This document shows, piece by piece, positions 7,606 to 14,884 of a stretch of DNA of 64,000 nt. Below the pieces are notes generated by a model. It ran no database searches. It saw only the letters and a list, made by a program, of their open reading frames with translations, and had not been told where the DNA came from. Within the stretch, counting starts at the first letter, position 1. Every line of letters starts with the position of its first letter. The DNA is from Sterolibacterium sp964500605. GTDB lineage: Bacteria; Pseudomonadota; Gammaproteobacteria; Burkholderiales; Rhodocyclaceae. The DNA is taken from the NCBI GenBank assembly GCA_964500605.1, contig CAZCOS010000003.1:52129-116128 (forward strand). Reading direction: 5' to 3'. The position numbers and the translations under genes were made by a program.

Positions 7606-9114
7606 TTGCAATTCACCCTCCTCGCCTCCGTTTTCATCGTTGCCTCCTGCGGTCTGGCTTACGAGCTGATCGCCGGTGCGCTGGCCAGTTATCTGATTGG
7701 GGACTCGGTCACCCAGTTTTCCACCGTCATCGGAACCTACCTCTTCGCCATGGGCATCGGCTCCTGGCTTTCGGGGTTTGTCGGGCGCGGTTTGATTGCC
7801 CGTTTCATCCAGATCGAACTACTTGTCGGGCTGCTGGGGGGCTTCTCCGCGGCCTTTCTCTTTCTGGTTTTTGCCTGGCTCTCCGCGCCTTTTCGCCCAC
7901 TGCTCTATCTCATCGTTCTGTTACTGGGCATTCTCGTTGGCATGGAAATTCCACTGGTCATGCGCATTCTCAAGCGCGACCTGACCTTCAAAGATGTCGT
8001 TTCCCAGGTTCTGACCTTCGATTACCTTGGCGCACTTCTCGTCTCTATCCTTTTTCCTCTGCTGCTGGCCCCCGAACTCGGCCTGATCCGTACCGGCCTG
8101 CTTTTCGGCCTGCTCAATGTCGGCGTCGCGCTCTGGGCCATGCACCTATTTCGGGAACATCTGCCCGCAGGCCCCGGGCTTCGTCTGCAAGGCGGGCTGG
8201 CCTTCTTCCTTTTGCTGGGAGGCTTTGCTGGTGCGGAACGGCTGACCACCTTTGCCGAGCAGCATGTCTATACCGACTCAGTGATTTTTGCCAAAAGCAC
8301 GCCTTATCAACGTATCGTCCTCACTCGCTGGCGTGATGATTTGCGGCTTTTCCTCAACAACAACCTTCAATTTTCCTCCCAGGATGAATACCGCTATCAC
8401 GAGGCCCTGATTCATCCGGCACTGGCGACCCTAGCCCATGCCCGGCGGGTTCTCGTTCTGGGTGGCGGCGACGGTCTGGCCGTGCGGGAAATTCTAAAAT
8501 ACCCTCACATCCAGCACGTTACCCTGGTCGATCTCGATGCCGAGATGACTCAGCAGTTCAGCACCCTGCCCATGCTGACCGAGCTCAATGATGGAGCATT
8601 GACCAGCCCGCGTGTGACTGTCATCAATACTGACGCCATGACCTGGCTGGAAGGGCAACATGAAGCGTTCGATCTCATCGTCGTCGACTTTCCCGATCCT
8701 TCCAATTTCAGTATTGGCAAGCTCTACAGCAGTGCTTTTTACCGGCTGCTTGATCGCCACATCGCGCCTCAGGGGCTGGCCGTCATTCAATCGACCTCGC
8801 CGCTTTACGCAAGAAAATCTTTCTGGTGTGTCGTCAAGACGCTGGAAAGCGTGGGCTTGCAAGCAACGCCCTACCACGCGCTCGTCCCTTCTTTTGGTGA
8901 ATGGGGCTTTGTCATCGCCGGACGCAGTGAGTATCGTCCGCCTGCAAATTACCCTATTGCAACCCGCTTCCTTACCCCAGAAATCACGCCCCAACTCTTC
9001 CAGTTCCCCAAAGACATGAATCGGGCCGGAGTAGAACCGCTGGAGGTCAATCAACTCAATAATCAAGTTCTCGTGCGCACCTTTGAAGAGGAATGGCGCA
9101 AAGTAATCCGCTAA
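7606..9114 (+). CDS. membrane-bound spermidine-synthase-like aminopropyltransferase
   Basis: Residues 1-215 form about seven TM helices. Residues 220-500 form a polyamine aminopropyltransferase domain with YHE (264-266), the SAM-binding loop GGGDG (286-290) and DFPDP (361-365), where the first Asp is the expected catalytic base. Soluble SpeE proteins lack the membrane part; fused forms are a known subfamily. The reaction would transfer an aminopropyl group from decarboxylated SAM to a diamine, but substrate preference cannot be read from the sequence. The start is taken as a TTG at 7606 because no ATG is available without losing the first helix, so it is uncertain. The flavin-oxidase gene follows by 16 bp. 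Confidence 0.85.
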   Translation: MQFTLLASVFIVASCGLAYELIAGALASYLIGDSVTQFSTVIGTYLFAMGIGSWLSGFVGRGLIARFIQIELLVGLLGGFSAAFLFLVFAWLSAPFRPLLYLIVLLLGILVGMEIPLVMRILKRDLTFKDVVSQVLTFDYLGALLVSILFPLLLAPELGLIRTGLLFGLLNVGVALWAMHLFREHLPAGPGLRLQGGLAFFLLLGGFAGAERLTTFAEQHVYTDSVIFAKSTPYQRIVLTRWRDDLRLFLNNNLQFSSQDEYRYHEALIHPALATLAHARRVLVLGGGDGLAVREILKYPHIQHVTLVDLDAEMTQQFSTLPMLTELNDGALTSPRVTVINTDAMTWLEGQHEAFDLIVVDFPDPSNFSIGKLYSSAFYRLLDRHIAPQGLAVIQSTSPLYARKSFWCVVKTLESVGLQATPYHALVPSFGEWGFVIAGRSEYRPPANYPIATRFLTPEITPQLFQFPKDMNRAGVEPLEVNQLNNQVLVRTFEEEWRKVIR

Positions 9115-9130
9115 TGCACATCGACTTACG

Positions 9131-10780
9131 ATGAAACGCCGAGAGTTCCTTGCTTCCTGCGCCGCACTGGGTCTGGTTGCCTGTAGCCGCACCATCTCCC
9201 CACCGCTGCCACCGGGTGAAATGAATGGAACAGGCTACGCACGCGGACATCGCCTCTGGTCACTGACGACCTCGCCCCTGCCCACTCCTTCGGAAACCCT
9301 GCGCCTTCCCTTGCTGATCGCCGGTGGCGGCGTGGCAGGTCTTTCGGCCGGTTGGCGTTTGCAGCGGGCCGGCTTCAAGGATTTTCTCATTGCCGAACTC
9401 GAAGACCGGATTGGGGGAAACAGTCGCTACGGTGAAAACAACGTCAGTCGCTACCCCCTGGGCGCGCACTACCTCCCCCTGCCCGGTCCGGAGGCCATGG
9501 CCGTCCGAACCTTGCTGGCGGATTTCGGTATTCTGCAGGGTAACCCTCAAGCCTTGCACCCGGAATACGATGAACGCTATCTGTGTGCCACGCCTCAGGA
9601 ACGCCTCTACCAGAGCGGACGCTGGCACGAAGGCTTGATGCCCCTGGCCAGACAATCCGGCGAACAAGCGCGAATTGAAGCCTTTCAACAACGGATTGAA
9701 AAGCTCAAGCAATGGCGCGACCCACAAGGGCGACGTGCTTTTGCCATTCCCGTGGAGTATTCCTCGCGCGATCCGAATCTGCTGGCCCTTGACACACTCA
9801 CCTTCGGCGCATGGCTCAAACAGGAAGGCTACGATTGCCCGGCCCTGCGCTGGTATCTCAACTACGCCTGTCTGGACGATTTTGGGACCAATCTGAACCA
9901 TGTTTCAGCCTGGGCTGGTTTGCACTATTTTTGCTGTCGGGATGGACAGGCCGCCAATGCCAGTAGCGACACCGTCCTGACTGCGCCTGAAGGCAACGGC
10001 TGGCTGATCCGTAAGTTCGAAGAACGCCTCAAAGACCACCTCCTGCCCGGTGCAATGCTCACCGCCCTGCACGAAACCCCGAAGCACGTTGCCGTCGATC
10101 TCTATTTGCCTCATGAAAATCGCAGCCTGCGCGTTGAGGCTGAACAATTCATCTGGGCCGGGCCGGTGTTCATCCTGTCTCAACTCTGGCCCGACGCCCC
10201 CAAACCCATTCATCAAGCCGCCCGAGTTTTCAGCTACGCACCCTGGGTGGTGGCCAATCTGACCTTGCGTGAATTGCCTCACACCCGTACCGGTGCACCG
10301 CTGGCCTGGGACAACGTGATCCACGAAGGACAAGGGCTGGGCTACGTCGTCGCGACCCACCAGAATATCCGCACCCACACTGGCCCGACCGTCCTCACCT
10401 ATTACCGTGCGCTGGAAGGTTCCGACCCTCGCCTCATCCGCCAGCAACTCCTCCAATCCACCCGGGAATCCTGGGCCGAGGCGACCTTGAGCGACCTGGA
10501 AAAGGCACACCCGGAGCTGCGCGAAATTACGACCCAACTGGATATTTTCCGTCATGGTCACGCCATGATCCGCCCCACACCCGGCCTGCTCTGGGGAAAA
10601 GACTCCCCCCGTCTTGCACTCTCCCAATATTTTGGCCGCCGCCGTACACAGCTGGCCCATGCTGATCTTTCCGGCATGTCGCTGTTCGAGGAAGCTCACT
10701 TCCAGGGGGTTCGTGCTGCAGAACAAAGCCTGCGCACGCTGGGCATTTCTTCACCCTCTCTTCTTTTGACCAAATCCTGA
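9131..10780 (+). CDS. Tat-type lipoprotein, flavin amine-oxidase-like
   Basis: MKRREFLASCAALGLVACS combines a twin-arginine motif (RREFL) with a lipobox ending at Cys18, so a folded flavoprotein is probably exported and anchored to a membrane. A FAD-binding dinucleotide fold starts at about residue 62 (IAGGGVAGLSAG, then IGGNS). The 549-residue length and overall layout resemble flavin-containing amine or phytoene-type oxidoreductases. It is tightly linked to the aminopropyltransferase gene, so an oxidised polyamine is the natural guess for its substrate. That is inference; no substrate residue can be pointed out. Oxidation of polyamines outside the cytoplasm would release aldehydes and, if oxygen is the acceptor, hydrogen peroxide. 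Confidence 0.75.
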   Translation: MKRREFLASCAALGLVACSRTISPPLPPGEMNGTGYARGHRLWSLTTSPLPTPSETLRLPLLIAGGGVAGLSAGWRLQRAGFKDFLIAELEDRIGGNSRYGENNVSRYPLGAHYLPLPGPEAMAVRTLLADFGILQGNPQALHPEYDERYLCATPQERLYQSGRWHEGLMPLARQSGEQARIEAFQQRIEKLKQWRDPQGRRAFAIPVEYSSRDPNLLALDTLTFGAWLKQEGYDCPALRWYLNYACLDDFGTNLNHVSAWAGLHYFCCRDGQAANASSDTVLTAPEGNGWLIRKFEERLKDHLLPGAMLTALHETPKHVAVDLYLPHENRSLRVEAEQFIWAGPVFILSQLWPDAPKPIHQAARVFSYAPWVVANLTLRELPHTRTGAPLAWDNVIHEGQGLGYVVATHQNIRTHTGPTVLTYYRALEGSDPRLIRQQLLQSTRESWAEATLSDLEKAHPELREITTQLDIFRHGHAMIRPTPGLLWGKDSPRLALSQYFGRRRTQLAHADLSGMSLFEEAHFQGVRAAEQSLRTLGISSPSLLLTKS

Positions 10781-10844
10781 GCACAATCCATTCAGGCTAT
10801 GGCAAACTTACCCGATCCACACTCTGCACGATGAGGTTTACACC

Positions 10845-12398
10845 ATGAAAAAACTGCTTTCCACCCTGCTTCTTTCAGCGGCCTTGCCGCTCGGTCTTGC
10901 GGGTTTTTCGTCGGCTCAAGCTGAATCTGCCGGGATTTCCAAACCCGCCTCCCCCAACATTCACGCCCTCATCATGGCCATTGGGGAGTATCGGAACGGC
11001 GTCACGCCGCTCAATGGCGTCCAGTACGATGTGGAAACCGCCTCCAAAATTGCCAGAAAGATGGGGGTGATGGACGAAAACATCCACGTCTATCGTAACG
11101 AGCAACTCACACTGGCTGGCATGAAAAAAGCCTTCGACGACCTGGATGCGCGGGTGCAGGCCGATGACCAGGTCTTCATTTATTACTCCGGCCACGGCGG
11201 TCGCCAGAAGGTGAACGATCCAATTCTGGGGGAACGCTGTTCGGCTGCCTTCATCACCGTAGATGGCGACGGCTTTGTCGACTCTGAAGTGAAGGAAAAA
11301 CTCAATCACCTCTCGCAAAAGGCACAGAAGGTCATTGTCATGATCGATGCCTGCCACTCCGGAGGTATCGCCACACGCTCACTCAAGGAAAATCAGGAAT
11401 TCGCCCCGAAATTCTGGTTCAAGGGCGGCAGTGGCGATGCCTGTGCCAAACCCGTCAATCTGGTCACCCGCAGCATCAATGCCGACCTGAAAAAACCGGG
11501 TAGCGGAGCCAACAACTACACCTACATCGCCGCGGCCCGCGAGAACGAAATCTCGCTCGACCAACCTGGCAAGGGTGGCGTTGCCTCACAGGCCTGGCTA
11601 GCCTGCATGGAAGGAGATGCGGTCGATGCGGATGGGAGCGGCAGTCTGAGTGCGGAAGAAATCCGGACTTGCGCTCAAGACAAGATCAACACAAAACTCT
11701 CCAAGGCCCGTAGTGTCACGCCTCACCACGTCACCATCACCGGCAATTCCGGGCTGACCGTGGGCTTCACCGAAAAGGCGGCGACTCCGACCAAGCCTGC
11801 CGCTACACCCTCCTCTTCTTCCGCTTCCAAACCGATCCCACCGGTCGCCAAACCCAACCCCCTGGCCACCCTGACAGATATTTTCAGCAATCGGGACGAC
11901 AAGCGCGTCGTCGAATTCAGGGCGGCCAAACCTAAACTGACCATCGACAAGGATGTCTTCGATTTCTCTCTGAAATCCAGTCACGATGGTTATGTTTACC
12001 TTCTGATGGTCGGCTCGGATGGACACAGTTTTGACCTGCTTTTCCCCAACCAGCTCGACCGTCGTAATGAAATTCGTGCCGGAGAAACCCTCAAACTCCC
12101 CCGTGCGACCTGGGAACTTGGTGTCCAGGGGCCAGCGGGCAAAGATACGCTGCTGGCCATCGTCGCAGAATCGCCCCGTGATTTTTCCCAGATCGGCATG
12201 CAGCCCACCGGCCCCTTCTCTTCGATTGATGCCCAGAGTAATCCCGGCAGCGGGCGCGACATGCAGATGGCCAGCAGCACCTCGGCCAATGCCAAATCCG
12301 AAGAATGTCTGATGCCCAAAACGCGCAATCTGGCCATTCGCAAACGCTGCTCCATGGCTTACGGTGCGGCTTTGCTCACGATCGAAGAGGTCAAATAA
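10845..12398 (+). CDS. secreted metacaspase-like (C14) protease with EF-hand and DUF4384
   Basis: After a Sec signal peptide (cleavage near ASAQA, residue 26) comes a caspase p20-like domain with the catalytic dyad His117 (YYSGHGG) and Cys170 (DACHSGG). Residues 261-272 (DADGSGSLSAEE) form a canonical EF-hand loop; 140-151 (DGDGFVDSEVKE) is a weaker Asp-rich one. A Ser/Pro-rich linker precedes a DUF4384-like beta domain at about 375-455. Metacaspases cut after Arg/Lys and are often Ca2+-dependent. A GAGG ribosome binding site precedes the ATG. The gene follows the flavin-oxidase lipoprotein by 64 bp. Partner or target proteins are unknown. Confidence 0.85.
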   Translation: MKKLLSTLLLSAALPLGLAGFSSAQAESAGISKPASPNIHALIMAIGEYRNGVTPLNGVQYDVETASKIARKMGVMDENIHVYRNEQLTLAGMKKAFDDLDARVQADDQVFIYYSGHGGRQKVNDPILGERCSAAFITVDGDGFVDSEVKEKLNHLSQKAQKVIVMIDACHSGGIATRSLKENQEFAPKFWFKGGSGDACAKPVNLVTRSINADLKKPGSGANNYTYIAAARENEISLDQPGKGGVASQAWLACMEGDAVDADGSGSLSAEEIRTCAQDKINTKLSKARSVTPHHVTITGNSGLTVGFTEKAATPTKPAATPSSSSASKPIPPVAKPNPLATLTDIFSNRDDKRVVEFRAAKPKLTIDKDVFDFSLKSSHDGYVYLLMVGSDGHSFDLLFPNQLDRRNEIRAGETLKLPRATWELGVQGPAGKDTLLAIVAESPRDFSQIGMQPTGPFSSIDAQSNPGSGRDMQMASSTSANAKSEECLMPKTRNLAIRKRCSMAYGAALLTIEEVK

Positions 12399-12400
12399 CC

Positions 12401-12634
12401 ATGGAACAGCACACCCCCAAAGACCACCAGAACCATGAACCGGGCGAACCTTGTGGCTGTTGGCTGGGCGAGGGGGAGGCCATCGTCTGCCGGGGCTGCG
12501 GCGCGGCTTATCTGCCTTTCAATGTCAAACACTTTCCCCGCTGGCACTGCTACGACTGCGAAGCCTTGGTCTGGATGCAGGAAAGCGGGATGTCGCCGGC
12601 CGCCTTTTTCATGCAGGAGGAGGAGCCACTTTGA
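12401..12634 (+). CDS. small zinc-ribbon protein, 77 aa
   Basis: The ATG at 12401 lies two bases after the metacaspase stop codon, so the two genes are almost certainly translated from one mRNA. Cysteine pairs C18/C20, C30/C33 and C50/C53 (CRGCG, WHCYDCE) suggest a zinc ribbon; the rest is acidic, with an aromatic patch. There is no signal peptide, so unlike the metacaspase it should stay in the cytoplasm. Its 3' end overlaps the end of the convergent ATPase gene by 26 bp. Function is unknown; a regulatory or chaperone-like partner of the preceding genes is only a guess. Confidence 0.65.
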   Translation: MEQHTPKDHQNHEPGEPCGCWLGEGEAIVCRGCGAAYLPFNVKHFPRWHCYDCEALVWMQESGMSPAAFFMQEEEPL

Positions 12635-14423
12635 TGACTTCTTCGAGCGTCGTGATACCGGCTGCCACCTTGATGGCACCGGAAATGCGCAAGGGCTTCA
12701 TGCCCTCGCGTGCCGCGAGATCACGGATGGCCAGCAAGTCCGCACCATGATTCATGATCTGCTGCTTGATTTCCGGCGAAAGTTGCAGGATTTCATAAAT
12801 CCCCACGCGCCCCATAAAACCCGTCATGCGGCATTCAAGGCAGCCCACAGCCCGGTAAAGTTTTGAGGGTTTCTTCGATTTCCAGGGCGAAACCAGGGCA
12901 TTCCAGGCCGCCTCGTCGTCTGCACTGAGTTCAGCCGCCTGCTTGCAATGCGGGCAAAGTGTACGGATCAAACGCTGGGCCATGATGCCGTTGATCGTGG
13001 AATTCAGCAGATAAGGCGGCACGCCGAGATCCAGCAGACGGGTGATGGCCGATGGAGCATCATTGGTGTGCAGGGTGGAAAGTACAAGATGGCCCGTCAA
13101 GGCGGCCTGAATGGCCATTTCCGCCGTTTCCAGATCGCGGATTTCACCCACCATGATGATGTCCGGGTCTTGCCGCATCAGTGCCCGTATCCCCTCAGCA
13201 AAACCCATGTCGATACTGGATTGCACCTGAACCTGATTGAAGACGGGCTCGATCATTTCGATCGGGTCTTCAATGGTGCAAACATTCACCTCGGGCGTAG
13301 CCAGCTGTTTGAGTGTGGAATAAAGGGTGGTCGTCTTACCCGAACCCGTTGGCCCCGTCACGAGCACGATGCCATGCGGCAAGCTGGTCATCTGCTGCCA
13401 GCGTTGGCGATCTTCTTCCGAAAACCCCATTTCCTGAGCATCACGCACCAGGACTTCGGGATCGAAAATCCGCATGACGAGTTTTTCACCAAATGCCGTC
13501 GGCAGGGTGGATAGCCGTAGCTCAACCTCGTCCCCTTCTGGTGTGCGCGTCTTGATGCGTCCGTCCTGGGGGCGACGTTTTTCGACCACATCCATACGCC
13601 CGAGAATCTTGATGCGGCTGGTCATGGCCGTCAGAACCTGCATCGGGATCTGATAGACCTGATGTAACACCCCATCGATGCGAAAACGCACCACTCCGAT
13701 TTCACGGCGCGGTTCAATGTGAATGTCGCTCGCGCGCTGGTCGAAAGCGTACTGCCACAACCAATCGACGATATGGACAATATGCTGGTCATTCGCATCC
13801 AGCGTCCGGTTACCACGCCCCAGCTCGACGAGCTGTTCGAAATTGGACACCCCCGAGGTTCCGGCTACCTCGCCGGCTGCAGTGGCTTTCTTAATCGAAC
13901 GCGCCAGGTTGTAGAACTCGACCTGAAATCGGGCGATGTCTTCCGGATTGCTAATGACGCGCCGGATTTCCTTGCGCAAAATGTTCTTGAGCTCGGGCTC
14001 CCAGGTCCGTTGGAAAGGCTCTGCCGTGGCAATCACGACCTCATTGAGCCGAACATCAACAGGAAGAATCCGAAAGCGCGTCGCGTACGCACTCGACATC
14101 ACCTCGGTCACCGCAGAAAAATTGACTTTTAGTGGATCAATATGGAAATAATCCAGCCCGCTCCATTGGGCCAGCCATTGCGTCAAGGCTTCCATATCCA
14201 GCGTCCGGGCAGGGCGACCCGGCTGTGCAACAGTCTTCCATTTCTGCTCGGCCAAGAGGACTAAGGGGTGCTGCTCGCCACGAAAATATCGTCGTTCCTG
14301 CTTGAGTTTTGCGCCTGATTCAGCAGAAACGAGACCATCACTGACCAAGGCATCGACCAGTTCAATCAGGGAGAGGCGTCGCTCCTCCTGGCTGAGCTGC
14401 TTCGTCATCTCTGCATCCTTCAT
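12609..14423 (-). CDS. GspE/PilB-family secretion or pilus assembly ATPase
   Basis: The product has an N-terminal MshEN-like region (about 15-185), then the T2SSE ATPase core: Walker A GPTGSGKTTT, the Asp box IEDPIE, Walker B IMVGEIRD and the His box LSTLHTND. A tetracysteine zinc motif (CPHC, then CLEC) follows. It belongs to the PulE/PilB/GspE family that powers type II secretion or type IV pilus extension from the cytoplasmic face of the inner membrane. The ATG at 14423 has GGAG eight bases upstream; a GTG at 14441 is also open. No pilin or secretin genes are nearby, so the machine it serves cannot be named. Confidence 0.85.
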   Translation of the reverse strand: MKDAEMTKQLSQEERRLSLIELVDALVSDGLVSAESGAKLKQERRYFRGEQHPLVLLAEQKWKTVAQPGRPARTLDMEALTQWLAQWSGLDYFHIDPLKVNFSAVTEVMSSAYATRFRILPVDVRLNEVVIATAEPFQRTWEPELKNILRKEIRRVISNPEDIARFQVEFYNLARSIKKATAAGEVAGTSGVSNFEQLVELGRGNRTLDANDQHIVHIVDWLWQYAFDQRASDIHIEPRREIGVVRFRIDGVLHQVYQIPMQVLTAMTSRIKILGRMDVVEKRRPQDGRIKTRTPEGDEVELRLSTLPTAFGEKLVMRIFDPEVLVRDAQEMGFSEEDRQRWQQMTSLPHGIVLVTGPTGSGKTTTLYSTLKQLATPEVNVCTIEDPIEMIEPVFNQVQVQSSIDMGFAEGIRALMRQDPDIIMVGEIRDLETAEMAIQAALTGHLVLSTLHTNDAPSAITRLLDLGVPPYLLNSTINGIMAQRLIRTLCPHCKQAAELSADDEAAWNALVSPWKSKKPSKLYRAVGCLECRMTGFMGRVGIYEILQLSPEIKQQIMNHGADLLAIRDLAAREGMKPLRISGAIKVAAGITTLEEVIKVAPPPA

Positions 14424-14514
14424 GGGCTCCACTCCACACACAAACGGGTGCCGGGACTATAACGCCGAAACGCCCCGGAGTATGATGCTGAACTTTGATT
14501 TCTGGAGAAATGCC

Positions 14515-14844
14515 ATGTCTCGTCCGGCAAAATCCCTGTGCAGCCCTTTTTTCCTGTTTGTGCTCATGTTTTCCATCCCGCCGGCCTTGGCGCAGGGTGA
14601 TTTGCGTTGTGAACAGGCCCGAGACCCTGCACGCTGCCTTGCACGCCAGAAAGCACAAATTGATTGCCAGGAAAAACGTGGGCGGGCTCGTCAGCAATGT
14701 TTGCTGGCCCATCTGCCCCCACCGGATTGCAGTCGCACTGAAGATCCACAACGATGCGAAGCCCGGCAAGAAGCTCGTATTCAGTGCAAGGACAAGAGCG
14801 GCCGCGCGCTACGCGCCTGCCTGAAAGAATATGGGCTGCATTGA
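14515..14844 (+). CDS. secreted cysteine-rich protein with internal duplication
   Basis: The ATG at 14515 has GGAG seven bases upstream. A signal peptide (FFLFVLMFSIPPALAQ) is followed by a mature region of about 83 residues made of two copies of a unit of the form C-(x)n-DPxRCxARQxAxIxCxxKxGxAxxxCL. The cysteines are evenly placed, so disulfide-bonded periplasmic packing is likely. The protein is strongly basic, with many Arg and Lys. No enzyme motif is visible. It is alone between two minus-strand genes, divergent from the secretion ATPase gene and convergent with htpG. Confidence 0.7.
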   Translation: MSRPAKSLCSPFFLFVLMFSIPPALAQGDLRCEQARDPARCLARQKAQIDCQEKRGRARQQCLLAHLPPPDCSRTEDPQRCEARQEARIQCKDKSGRALRACLKEYGLH

Positions 14845-14854
14845 GCAGCCCATA
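14830..14854. terminator. hairpin at the end of the Cys-rich gene
   Basis: TATGGGCTGC (14830-14839) and GCAGCCCATA (14845-14854) form a perfect 10-bp stem with a 5-base loop that includes the stop codon. The U-run is poor on both strands, so termination may be partial. Confidence 0.5.
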
Positions 14855-14884
14855 TCTGAAGAAGAGAACCGCAAAACCGGCGAC

